In this document: piece after piece, positions 49,674-61,264 of the stretch | Layout of the letters: the number at the start of each line of letters is the position of its first letter | Position numbering within the stretch: the stretch's first letter is position 1 | Source: Sphagnum compactum | Taxonomy: Eukaryota; Bryophyta; Sphagnopsida; Sphagnales | NCBI GenBank assembly: GCA_965153455.1 | Contig: OZ234495.1 | Span: forward strand, 10,412,875-10,476,874 | Length of the DNA: 64,000 nucleotides | Direction: 5' to 3' | Translations under genes and position numbers: made by a program | Notes under the pieces: generated by a model | Told to the model about the DNA's origin: nothing | Databases searched by the model: none | What the model saw: the letters and a program-made list of their open reading frames with translations, nothing else

Positions 49674-50267
49674 CTATGCACTGGCTGCTGGGGTGCAATC
49701 CCTTGCAAGATGTCCAGACTCTCCACAGTTGTAGCAGTTGCGCGTGCTACCTCCACCGCCGCTCTGCCTGGAATTACCTGTCGACTCATTAGGACAATCT
49801 CTAGCAATGTGGCCTCCTTCACCACAGTTGTAGCAAGAGCGGTCGGCTCCTCCTCCCCCACCACCACCACCACCACCACCTCCTCCTCTTGGTCCACGGC
49901 CTCTACCTCTACCGCCGCCAGGCCCGCCACCACCATAACCTCCAGGAGCTCCACCGCCAACCCCTCCTCCTCTGCCGCCACCCCCACCATACCCATCACG
50001 GCGGTACGAAGCGCCTTGCACGAAAGTGCCCCCGGGTCCAGTAACCTCCAACGCCTTGGTGCGTCCGTCATCACTCGACTCCACACTGAACTCCACGGAC
50101 TCCCCTTCTCTCAGGGACCGAAAACCCTCGGCATGGATGGAGGTTTGATGGACAAAGAGATCTTCGCCGCCATCGTCAGGGGTGATAAACCCGAACCCCT
50201 TGCTGCTATTGAACCATTTCACCTTCCCGGTCTTCTTGCCAGCAGCAGGAGCGGTATCTTCGGCCAT
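49674..50267 (-). CDS. cold-shock-domain glycine-rich zinc-knuckle protein
   Basis: A single exon of 197 residues. An N-terminal cold-shock domain carries [20 protein letters not shown] (RNP1 KGFGFI, about 23–28) and DLFVHQ (RNP2, about 36–41). A long Gly/Arg-rich linker follows, then two CCHC zinc knuckles, [14 protein letters not shown] (145–158) and [14 protein letters not shown] (178–191). Plant proteins of this design are RNA chaperones that melt RNA structure in cold stress, in nucleus and cytoplasm. The ATG at 50,267 begins [10 protein letters not shown]. The Gly linker is encoded by GGA/GGT/GGC-rich DNA, which makes spurious Pro/Thr/Ser-rich frames on the other strand. Confidence 0.96.
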   Translation of the reverse strand: MAEDTAPAAGKKTGKVKWFNSSKGFGFITPDDGGEDLFVHQTSIHAEGFRSLREGESVEFSVESSDDGRTKALEVTGPGGTFVQGASYRRDGYGGGGGRGGGVGGGAPGGYGGGGPGGGRGRGRGPRGGGGGGGGGGGGGADRSCYNCGEGGHIARDCPNESTGNSRQSGGGGSTRNCYNCGESGHLARDCTPAASA

Positions 50268-51216
50268 GGCCGCGACGGGACAAAAAAAAAACCTTCACGG
50301 AAGAGCCTCCTCGCTCCACCCAGTTCTTTGCCTTCAACAAAACCCAACTCAACCCTTTTGTTACCACCACTGTACTATCCCTGCGCGTCTCCCGTAACCA
50401 CAACTCGGTATGGGAATCTGGGACAACGCCGTGTGGCGGGCAAGCAAGCCGAAAGAAGGACACCGAGAGCTTACAGCGGGCAGAAGAAGAGGCAGGAAAG
50501 CCAGGAAAGCCGCAAATCGCTTGTTCTCGCACGCTGCGCTTATGTCCGGGCTCGGAGAAGACAAAGGTCGGACGGCGTGCGGCTACGCCAGAGACAACAA
50601 CGGGCCCGATGCACGCTTTCTTCTGATCGGACGGACTTCGACGCAGCCCACTTTAGGGCTTGGGCAGCGCTGGTGTCGTCAGCGACGCGGCCAGGCCCGA
50701 CCCCGCCATGACGGCGCTTGCCGTATTGCGGCAGACAGTGCTGTATTACAGTGCGGAATTACAGTGCCAAATTACGGACAAGAATACGTCAGACAGTGCA
50801 GTAGTACAACTCATAATCGGTTGTCGAGGGACTCCTCGCACTCCATAACAAGTAGTGGTAATTGCATAATGGCTTTTGCCTTTTATGATAATTTCAAACA
50901 AAGTCTCATGAGAGACAAATGAAACCATGTTACATGATTAACTAATTTGAATGAATAAATTAAAGTTTATAATGTGTGCAAATAGCTTGAATTTGTGCTT
51001 GATGTTCAATATGTGCATTGCTTAGATTCATTGCCTCACCGAAGAACATGGTTCAAGGTTTTTGACTCATATCGCATTTCATTTTTTGAGTTTCATTTTA
51101 TTCAAGTTGCATGTGGTCATTTTTATTCATGTGATTTACTATAACGAGGGCTCCCTAACATTGTGCACTTCAGTGTTTTTGAACCTTAACCCTTCAACCT
51201 TCAAATGATTGCACAT
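50268..51216. other. upstream region of the cold-shock gene
   Basis: 50,268–50,850 is GC-rich and probably promoter and 5' UTR. A CAGTGC(T/G)GTA/CAGTGCGGAAT/CAGTGCAGTA phrase recurs near 50,737–50,806. After about 50,860 the sequence turns AT-rich abruptly. Plus-strand frames (50,410–50,922 and others) have no domain. Confidence 0.45.
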
Positions 51217-51559
51217 ATTGTATATCATCTACATGGTGGTTGATATATGATTATTTCTCAACTGTGTAGTATCATCTAACAATATGTTTTTATGCATTTT
51301 GATTAATCCATATTTCTTTGATCCAATGCGAATTTGTATCATAATGCATGGCATCAAAGGACATGTATTACGTTCTTTTTGAAACACCATGTCATTGTCA
51401 AGGTGTTGTGATTCATTTTTTTCATTATCAAATGTTTATTATATTTTTGTAATAAAACATTTTCAAGGTCTTCAAATTGGACATCTTGCTATGTTATGAC
51501 TCCTTGCATTTTGGGTAATGATGATAGGGTTCCATAGATGTTTATGTATATTTAGTGTT
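51217..51559 (+). repeat. direct repeat, copy 1 (~343 bp)
   Basis: It matches 52,355–52,695 over its full length with few changes; for example both contain GGCATCAAAGG.CATGTATTA and GACTCCTTGCATTTTGGGTA. Confidence 0.9.
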
Positions 51560-52354
51560 GTTTATGTCCAAAAGTCAACCCTTCAACCTTCAGATGATAC
51601 ACCTATTGCATATACATCATACAAATAATGTTATGATTGAAATGTTTAACTTTAAGTCATTAATTGTACAACATTCAAGAGCAACATTTGATGAAATGAG
51701 ATATAATCTGTTATTTTTCAAACTTCATGTGAATTTTGAATTTTTCGCTAAATATGTTGAATGCAATTGGTTCATATCATTTAAAAGTTTTACACAAGTC
51801 TATTTCTTTTAATTGCAAGAAAGTTTAGATATTGAAACTTTTGTCACAATTTTTTTTAAAGGTCAACAATATAATATTGGATGAAAGATGGGATATAATA
51901 TGTAATTTTATTATGAACTACTTGTCAATTGTTTTGGGTGTGGTATGAAAAAATGATTTGATAAACAATCCTTGATATGGGTTTTCATTTGTGACTCTGT
52001 ACATTTGGAATGTCGAGGTTGGAAATTGAATGTTATATAGCAATTACATAAGCTATCACAAAAAGACCACATTAAGAGTTATCATTTTGTATACATATAA
52101 TTTAATGGTTATAAATGAAATGAAATGAAACATTATAATTTACTAAAAACATTTTGTCCTAAAATGCTATTGGATGGTTTATTAGAGTCAAGGATGATAC
52201 ATTGGTTATAATTTAGATGTGTCCACATCAATTAGGGTTAATATTCAATGATTGTCATTATATGAATATGTTTTAAACACTTATTTTTGTAATGTATGTT
52301 CTCATATAAGCCAAGGTGTGAATGTTGTTGATATGGTTGTGCTTTCAAATGGCT

Positions 52355-52695
52355 ATTGTATATCATCTACATGGTGGTTGATATATGTTTATTTGTCAAT
52401 CGTGTATATCATCTAACAATATGTTTTCATGCATTTTGATTAATCCATACTCTTTGATCCAATGTGAATTTGTATCATATTGCATGGCATCAAAGGGCAT
52501 GTATTACGTTCTTTTTGAAACACCATGTCATTGTCAAGGTGTTGTGATTCATTTTTTAAGTTATCAAAGGTTTATTATGTTTTTGTAATAAAAATATTTT
52601 CGAGGTCTTCAAATTGGACATCTTGCTATGTTATGACTCCTTGCATTTTGGGTAATGATGATAGGGTTCCATAGATGTTATGTATATTTAGTGTT
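52355..52695 (+). repeat. direct repeat, copy 2 (~341 bp)
   Basis: Partner of 51,217–51,559, about 1.1 kb downstream in the same orientation. It carries a 1-bp deletion in the GATGTTATGTA stretch near its end. The intervening DNA could be the body of an element with these as terminal repeats, but no TG..CA ends or coding capacity were seen. Confidence 0.9.
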
Positions 52696-53214
52696 ATACC
52701 ATATGGTGGTTTTGGAATGTCTATTATGACTTATGGTCAAATGTTTGTTCATGTGTTTATCAAACAAAAAGTGGGCATCAAAGGAAGTTAATATTTTTGT
52801 ATTTTGGAAGTCTTTGTATGTTTATACTCTTGTGTTTGGTGTTTATATATTGCATGGTTTTTGAAATTGGTTGAATTACCACAACAAATTTAAGAAGTCC
52901 ATTTTAAAAAAAAAATACATTTGGTAATATTGGATGTTATTATCTGAAATTGTTGAAATCCACCCACACATGTGTTGGTTAATATATTGTATTGTGCTTG
53001 AAATGTTTGATCACAATTGATCGGGGAAAATAGTTTGGAATATTATTTGGTTACAATATTTAGTACTAATCCTAATTGTTGGTACAAATTTTTAATGAAC
53101 ATAACTTGTAATTCAATTGTACAAATGTAAGAATGCAATTAAATTAAGTTGTGATTTTTGTTCATGGGTATGATGTCATTAGTCCAAAAGTGAAAATTTA
53201 AAATTTTCCACCTT

Positions 53215-54420
53215 AAACTGTTCAAACTATTATTAGTTATTCTAGGTTAATTCATTATAAATTATTCTAAGTTTTATTCACCTTAGGTTATTTTTGTTAT
53301 TATAAGTTATTCCACCTTAGGTTATTTTAAATTATTCCATCCTAAGTCATTCTTAATTATTTTAGGTTCTTCCAACCTAAGCTATTATACTCAAGGCTAT
53401 TCTCAACTATTTCACCTCAGACCATTTTAATATACTTTACTTTTAAGTTATTTCAAATTATTTCACCTTATGTTATGTTAGGTTATTTTACCCTAGATTA
53501 TTATAAGTTATAATCTAAGATATTATAGGCTTATCCTAAAATAACCTAAAATAATTGGATTAAACTATAATAACTTAAAATAAAATAACCTAAAATAATC
53601 AAAAATAGCTCAAGGTAAAACAAACCTAGAATAGCTTAGGTTGGAATAACCTTGGATAACTTCAAATGATGACAAGTGGAATAGTTTAACAACATACGAT
53701 GGAATCATAAAAAAAAAGCCAAAACTAGTTGAAAATTGCGATTAATAGTTTAAAATAAAATAAAATAAAATAATTTATTGTGGAATAAGACATAATAAAA
53801 AAAATAGCCTTATGTAGAATAGCTTAGAAAAATGTAAGGTCAAATAATTTAAAATAATCAATAATAACCTATAATAGCTTACTCTAGTCGAAAATAACCT
53901 AAGTGAGAATACCTTAAAATAGCCTAGGGTGGATTAGCCAATATGTTATCCAATAATAACATAGGTTGGAAAACATAAAATAACCAAGAAAAGCTTAAGG
54001 TAGAATAACTTAAAATAACTTAAATGAAATAATTTAAAATAGCTTAGTGTGAATTAGTTTAGATTGTTTTACAATAACTTAGAATAATCTAAAATGGAAT
54101 AACATAGAATATTTTTAAATAGTTTAAAGTGAAATATCCTATAGTTGCCTAAAGTCTAATAGTTTAAGTTGAAATAATTAAAAATTACTTAGGATAGATA
54201 ACTTAAAATAATTAAAAATTACTCATGGTAAAATAACATATAATAGCTTAAGATTAGCCTAAAATCCTAGCTTAAGGTAGTTTAAGAATAACCTAGGTGG
54301 CTTACATTAACATAGGAATAATTTGAGAATCATTTAAAAAATTAACTTATATTAATTACTTAGGAATGACCTAAAATTAACATAAAAACTTAACCTATGG
54401 TACATAGGTTAAAAATATTG
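53215..54420. repeat. second AT-rich short-period repeat block, strand-switched
   Basis: From 53,215 to about 53,530 the unit reads as TTATTCCACCTTAGGTTATT; from about 53,532 onward it reads as the complement, AATAACCTAAGGTGGAATAA-like. The block is thus a large imperfect palindrome with its centre near 53,530. It is the same family as 3,546–4,472. Confidence 0.8.
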
Positions 54421-55966
54421 TGTATAATAATATGTGATGACAAATTATTTCATTTATTTAAATGGTGGTCCAAGGGTTAATGATTTTTTTTTAAACATGG
54501 AGTTGAAAGGAGGTGAGGGGTTCAAACTTTCACATTTGCACTTCAGATTGGTGGGTTAGGTGGCCTATGTTCTAAAATGAGTTCTTAAGTGGCTAAATGC
54601 TTAATTGAAGCTAGGTTTTTACCTTAGGTGCCTAAGTTTGTAACCTAACTTAGTTATGAACTAAAAGGTTAGTTGATTAAGTTAATTATTAATGAATTTG
54701 ATTAGCTATTAATAAATTTGATTAACTATTAATGAGTTTGATTAGTTATAATGAACTAATTATTAATCAATTTGATTAGTTATTACTAAAATCATTTTTT
54801 CATAACAATTAATCCTTGTTGGTTAGTTTTGCCATGGTAAATTTATTCAACTTCACTCGAAATCTAGTGAAATACATAATGAATTGGGACACATATTGGT
54901 GTATTGTTTGTTTAACTATGGATTGGATGTATCGTGAAGGGGTCATTTTTTATGTTTATGTAATCAAAATTATGTGGCATTTGTGTTTGAATTTATTTGA
55001 AGCATATTGAATCATGTAATATTTTATTGCATTTCATAGGCCATTGTGGGGTATAATGTACATACATTACACCAATATGTGTCCCAATTCATTCTATATT
55101 TCATTAGATTCTAAATGAACTTGAACAAATTTATCATTGTGAAAGTGGCTGAAACCAATTGTTACAGACAAGTGAATTCATTAATATCTAATTGACTTCA
55201 TTAGTAGTTAATAACTAATCGAATTCATTAATAATTAGTTCATTAATAACGAATCAAATTCACTAATATGTAATTCACTATCACTATGAGAAATCATGTC
55301 CATTAAAACCACATTGCTTTGTAATTAATTGCGTGAGAATTTTCTGGGAGGCTAGTATATTGCACAGTACTATCAAAGCATTCCTTATTTGCAGAAACAT
55401 GTTACGAACATTGTTGTCCACTCTGAGTACATAGTCAAAATTGGTATTGGGTGGGTGTTGTGTGGGGAGCTCAGTATCAAGGGTCAGTTTCAATCCAGGT
55501 ATCTAACAGTGTTTGGATGCAAACTCTAAACTGCAGGAAAACTGCAGAAACCAAGTTCTTCAAGCCTCTTCATCCTTGTGTAAGTCCCTTGATTATTACT
55601 GAAGCTGACAGGTCCTACAGCTTTCATGCTTTGTGTTCCATGTTGAATAACTTTTGTATGTTTTATAAGTTTCAATTAAGATTTCAAGAACCTCTCTTCA
55701 TAGTGCAGCCATTAAAACTCACTGGAAATGACAGTTGGTAAGCAGTTAGGAGTCCATAGAAATCACCATCCACAAGCATCATTCTCCTGCTTCCAGCATC
55801 TTAGATGTGTCATTTGTTTTCTGGAGCAGGAAACTTGTGTGTTATGCACCTGTGCACTTAGCAACCCCTGCAGGCTGTTGCTAGCATTATCCACTCAGGA
55901 AGAAACCATTGTTAGGAACAGTCTACCTAGTACTCATTGTTAACAATGTGATATATTTTGCTTTAG
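54421..55966. other. spacer upstream of the reticulon exons
   Basis: An AT-rich part has ATTAATGAATTTGATTAG repeats (about 54,680–54,785) and their complement (about 55,170–55,275), a loose inverted pair flanking about 400 bp. From 55,450 composition becomes gene-like and may hold missing reticulon 5' exons, but I could not identify them. Confidence 0.4.
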
Positions 55967-56056
55967 TATGTATTGTGGTATGGAGGAGACCAATCTGCTT
56001 CATGTATTTTGCTTTACCATATATTGTGCTATGGAGGAGACCATTCTCCTTTACTA
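55955..56056 (+). repeat. 51-bp tandem duplication in the reticulon first hairpin exon
   Basis: ATTTTGCTTTA, then ATTGTG.TATGGAGGAGACCA and TCT.CTT recur at 55,955 and 56,006. The unit is 17 codons, so the frame is kept and a WRRP motif appears twice. Only the first copy has an AG (CTTTAG) usable as a splice acceptor; the second has AC. Confidence 0.8.
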
Positions 56057-59000
56057 ATTTTGGAACTTGTCTGTTTGACTATCTTAACCACCAAAAGCAA
56101 TCCCATTTCTATGCATCACCAACTGAAAGGGGATCTTGATATTTCTTGTCCCAACTCTGCCACTCCCCACTAAAACCCAGGTACCCTGCCAATCCCTACA
56201 CCCAGGATTTTGAATAGCTATAGAGTCCAATAATTCAGAGGCTGGGGGTTTGAATGCTTTCATTTCATGTGAATCACCACTGGTCACAGTAATTTCAAAG
56301 TTTGTTGGTAGGTACCATGAATTTAGAAGATGTAATGTAATATGTCATTTAACTGCATGAAGAAACTTATAAGGTAGTGAAAAACCTGAAGTCCAGGCAA
56401 AGAGACAGGAGATCCCTCCCTCTTAAGGGAGTAGGTGCAATATTTCCTCTTCTTTTCTAGGAGGGGTGGGTGTTCACAAATTTAAGGTACCCTCCAAATA
56501 CACTGTGGAATCTTCTCGAAGTGCTTGACGGAGTTGTTATTCTTAGTGTTGCCTCATAACAACTCTATTTCAAGGGGATGAAACTGAGAATGGCCATCAC
56601 TCAAACATCACACCCTTGTTGCCGGTCTCAACTTACTTTTGGTACACGAGTTTTGTCTTCCCAAGTTCTTTCTTTATCTTGTCTGTCCACTCCTCTAGTG
56701 TGTTTTTTTACTTCTGTAAATTAGTTGTAGGTTCAATTTTGTGTGATGGGTCTCATTGATTTTGGCCATTTTATCTCATTAAAAAATATTTCCAGACTTT
56801 GGACACTCTGCAGATAAAATTTTCTCAACTGTGGACACTGCTAAATAGAATTTTGTGTATCACTGGCATGCACCTTTGATAGCATGATATAATATGAAAT
56901 ATATGGTCATTTGATATTCTTTGTTTAACACACGTGCAAAATGAGTGCAGGTTAATTGGAATTGGAACAAACTTTGCTCTGTTTTATTTGGCTGCTGTCT
57001 TCATCTACCGCATGTTCATACCTGGGTACTAAACCTCCCTTCCTTCAGCTCAACACTCCGGCCAGGGTTTTATGTCAAACACAAATTGGGAAAACCTCGA
57101 TGTTTGTGGGACTCTTGAACCTTAGTATTCAGTTACAGCTTTTTGCAAGATTGCAAAGATTGTTTGTGTAGTCTTCAGTAAACATTTTAGTCTTTGCCAA
57201 TTTTCGTTCAGAAATTGCATACAGTTTGTTTGTGTATGGAATTTTCTCGCCATGTTATTTCATGGATGAAGAACTCGGGGGTGCAGGTCAGCTTCACAGT
57301 TGCGTGAGGATAATGTTGGCATGGGTTGCTGCACCACAGAGGCTGACATTGTTCAATGGATCCGCATTTTCTTACCAGCAATTAATTTGGTATTGATGAA
57401 GACAAGGCAGGTCTTTTCTGGTGAACCAGCTACCACCCTCAAGGTGAAAAGTTGCCTACTACCCAACTTCGCAATTTTCCAATATCAATACTTCAAAAGA
57501 GTTATCTTGGTTTGAGCACCTTCACTTAGCAGCTCTCAAGTTCTTGTTTGTTTGTTTGTTGTGGGAAGGAAAATTCTGCATTTCCTCTTGCTTGCACTAG
57601 GCAATTATTACAGTCCCAATTGTCAAAAGCAAACTTGCAAAATGCAGAATATGGAAGTGACAAACCTAGAGCTTGTGGGTTTGTGTTAGGTGGCAGCAGT
57701 ACTCTGGTTGTTGGCAAGAGCAGGCTCAAGGATGTCACTTTGGAGTTTTGTTCGCCTTTGTGTGTTTGAAATATTTCCTCCTTTCTATATCTCTCTTTCA
57801 TTTTCATAAAGAAATTTTCATTTTCATTCCTGGGTCTTAACCCTAAACCCTAAATCAACATTCTTTGGGATGTATTTTTGCAGGCTATTTTGGAGTCTTC
57901 ACTGTTCCAAAATGCTGTAATTGCTATTCAAATCAGCTTCAAGCTCATGGTGAGGACCCTGCACTAGGAGCTGCAACTTTTGAACTAACCCTTTCTGTTC
58001 ATTTGCTTTCTTATGCAAAAACACACCAAATTACTCAGGGGTCTAGAAACATCTGTACTTAATCACATTGACATTTCTGTTGTAACTGCCTAGTACAGGT
58101 CAGTCTATTGCGGTGCGAGCATGGATGGCGTGGAGTACCTATTCTCACAAGAAGGCAGTTCTAGTTGTTGCCTTTCTCTTGGCATGGAATATGTCATCTT
58201 TCTCCACTCGCTTGTGGGGTGGTACATACACTCACTCGCATGCGCCTTTTGGCTTGTTGATGGGAAATTTGATCATTTCAGCATCACATTGATATAGGAC
58301 ATTTCCTATGTAAAATTCTTCAGAACATGGTCTTGGGTTATAAGCACATATTTGGTTACATGTGGATCTTGAGATCTCTCAGCAAAATCCCTGCTGATCA
58401 TCTAAATTCTGGGTTTATAAATTCTTAGATTTATAACTTCACTCTCGAGTTTTGGGTGTGTTTTTCATAGTAAGAATGGGATGTTTGTTGGGTGCCAGCT
58501 TTTGTGATGCTACAATTTTTCAGTGTGTGTTTTTTTCATGCTAATAATGTGATGTTTGTTGGGTGCAGGTTTTATGATGCTTGTGTGGCTCAGGCTGTAT
58601 CAGCAGTCACACCCTCTTGTGTTTGAAGAGGCTGTTTCAGATGTCAGTTGCAGCATGGGTGCCATTGATCTTTCTAATCACCAAGAGATTCTCCAACAAA
58701 CAATCAAGGCAAAACCAGAGGTAAGGACTTGAATATTTTCCTTGTCAAAAATTCCAGCAGTGCCAACCATAAGGAAGAAGCTTATACAATTTTTGTAGCT
58801 CAAAACTGCAGAAACTTACTAGTCAATGCCCTAAAGCAAAACTTTCGAATGAGGATGATGCACTAAAAAACTAGAATCCTGGCTGCTTGCTTTTACAGTC
58901 AGTTGAAGATGCCAGACAACAGGAGGACCCTGCTGCCTTAGTCAAGATGGAACAAGTTCAAAAGTTTCCAGGTATGTTGACTGCTTTGGATCCTTGTTAT

Positions 59001-59113
59001 TGTGCCTTGTTGTCACGTGAACTTTGGTTCTTGGTTTGTTTGTTTGAAATTCTCTCACCTGCACTTTGTCCACTGCAGGAAGAGAGGTGAATAGTCACAT
59101 CTACAAAGCATGA
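55967..59113 (+). CDS. reticulon-like protein, RTNLB17/18/21-like (5' end not found)
   Basis: Phase-consistent exons: 55967–56072 (tentative), 56951–57025, 57287–57443, 57690–57759, 57884–57949, 58099–58218, 58569–58720, 58899–58971 and 59079–59113, ending at TGA. The reticulon domain is clear: WRRP..F.NFG (hairpin 1), FLPAINLVLMKTRQVFSGEP and TTLKV, a diverged form of the LLLGAEYGHLITLWRL segment, CYFGVFTVPKCCNCYSNQL, and AWMAWSTYSHKKAVLVVAF with WNMSSFSTRLW. Reticulons bend ER membrane through two hydrophobic hairpins. The spacing LPA.NL...KTR..FSGEP resembles the plant subgroup with long N-terminal extensions. The N-terminal extension and start codon are missing or beyond recognition, and an in-frame 51-bp duplication sits in the first exon, so this could be a decayed copy. 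Confidence 0.75.
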
Positions 59114-61051
59114 TTTTTGTGCACAACAATTGCAAATGATGAGTGATTAAACTGAGCTAATTGATACTATGATGAACCCAGCATCATTGCATTTAGGGTT
59201 TAGGGTTTTTTTCCAATCCTCTTTGGCATTCCACATGGTGCACGCATGAGAGATTGTACTATGATGAACCCAGCATTATCGGATTTAGGATTTTGGGTTT
59301 TGGGCCCTTTTTTTCCAGTCCTCTTCAGGATTTCTACACACTGCAAAGAAAGTTCTCCCTCCCCAAATTTTGAAGGAAATTTGAACTTCTGCTCAACAGG
59401 GCCTTAAGATCATGCAAAGACCGCTACAAATTTTGTGCTAGTAAGATGCTGAACATGATGGGTAGTTGCTGAAAGATATTGCCTCCAATAGCTCATTGAC
59501 TCCTTGTCCAGCAAAGACATGGCCCATATCCACTGAGATCCTATGTATGAGAAGAAATCTCCCTGCCATTCTCCAGTCTAAAATTTGGTTTGATTGGGTC
59601 TGAAATTTACACTAGTGTTTGACTTGTGAATGCAACCACACTTATGTTGGATTAGAAGTCTTTTACAAATTTGTGAACCCCAACATGTTTGTGAATGATT
59701 TGTAATACAACATATAAGTGTTGTTGGTCATCAAGGTTCTAAGGGATACAACACTCCGAAAATGAAGCCATGTCAAGGAGGCATAGCTTTCCCTAAAACC
59801 CAAAGTGAAAGAGTTAAATTATTGTAATTTTTAATTAATTTTCAATGACAAAAATCAATCTAAATTTGATGACTTTTGCTCCAGAGATCCCAAAATCGTG
59901 ATATGATGAACTTGCACATTGCCTTGTTGTGGGCTTTCCAATAATGCCAAAAGTGCAACAAGGCTCCATGATTTGGAAGGGATAAGGTGTGGTCACAAAC
60001 AAAACAAGCTGTCTATCACATAATGGCTTTGTCTTTTGTTTGACAATGAACTAAAAAAATCATATGTTGACACTGCATGATATGGTGATGCATGTAGTTT
60101 GATAAAATGAATTTAGTTATGATGTATTCAAAAATCCTCAACTGTTTTTAATGTGCATAGTTTATATGAGGTATTTGACCATACATGATCAAGTTGTGAA
60201 TCACATATTGGAATACTTTGATGAAATTCAATTTTCGTTTTGTTCATTGTCATAATTGGAAACCAATATATTATTTCTTGGCTATAGTTTTATAATGCAT
60301 TTACATATTTAAGATGTTGGAAATTGTGATTTTATTTATTTTTCATAATGAAGCAATAGAGGTCATGTTCAAAGATTGAATTATGATGTGGGTTTTTCTA
60401 AATATTTCCAAAGATGAGACATAAAAATGCCATTTGGTAGTTTTTTTTAGAGTTACTATAGATAAAGATAATTCTTCGACTAAATTAATAAACTCAAGGT
60501 CGATAACCACCTCTTTGAATATTGGCATATTGAAGTGTTTTTTGGTGTTGGGTGATCACCAAATTTTCCACAACCATTAGCATTACATGTTGGAAAAAGG
60601 TTGCTTGTTGTTCACATGCATGAAGCCATGTTCCAATCATCCAAATTGATGACCATCATCTCATCTCATTGGATTGAAGCTAGTAACTAGCACTAATGGT
60701 CAAATAATACAAAATATGGTGAAAAGTATGCAAGAAAAATTTGTTGATTAAACCTATACCCCAAAGGATGGTTTATGCATGAACATAAAACCTAAGCTTG
60801 GAGCCTGCAACTTGTAGCTTAAATTTTAATATGATTTTAATTCACTTACATGGATGAATGTGTCCATAGATGAATGATTTTTTATAGATGAATTTCATTT
60901 ATGAATTGGATTAAATCAATCAATCATTGGATGAAATTCATCCATGATTGGAAGATAAATAAATAAAAATTTATTTATATCCATCTTCATTTGGTGTCCA
61001 AGTATTAATATTTCAAACTTGAATGTCATTTAATAATGATAAAGGCAACAA
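59114..61051. other. AT-rich spacer
   Basis: No gene recognised. A two-copy phrase TGATACTATGATGAACCCAGCAT followed by TTTAGG.TTT lies at about 59,160–59,300. Repeated GGATGAAATTCATCC palindromes near 60,850–60,950 resemble ones near 7,200–7,260. Confidence 0.45.
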
Positions 61052-61077
61052 TGTCTGTCTGTGTGGGCAGACAGACA
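61052..61077. other. perfect 10-bp hairpin
   Basis: TGTCTGTCTG (61,052–61,061) pairs exactly with CAGACAGACA (61,068–61,077) across a 6-base loop, directly before the G-tract island. Confidence 0.8.
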
Positions 61078-61100
61078 CTGTTGAAAATGTAACTGCTGCT

Positions 61101-61264
61101 CCCCGGGGGCGGGGGGGGCCAGCACGGGTGGGGGGGGCCAGCAGGGGGGGCAAGCATGGGGGGGGGGACGCGCGGGAAAGGACCGGGCGGGGGAGGGGTC
61201 AGCACGGGGGGGGGGGGGGGGGGGACGGGCAGGGAAGGACGAGGGAGGGTCGGCACGGACGGGG
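61101..61264 (+). repeat. G-tract island with GCACGGG/GGCCAGCA phrases
   Basis: About 160 bp made almost only of G runs (several of 7–18 G) broken by CCAGCACGG, CAAGCATGG, ACGCGCGGG and TCAGCACGG phrases, within DNA that is otherwise very AT-rich. Its glycine-rich and proline-rich frames are artefacts of composition. It has strong G-quadruplex potential. Confidence 0.85.

Noticed and set aside
49667-50086. A 139-codon minus-strand frame overlapping the cold-shock gene
   Set aside because: An alternative frame of the same coding DNA; the frame with cold-shock domain and CCHC knuckles is the real one.
49194-50711. A 505-codon open frame on the plus strand
   Set aside because: It is the antisense shadow of the cold-shock protein. 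Its Thr/Ser/Pro-rich core is the complement of the Gly-rich linker, and no domain is present.
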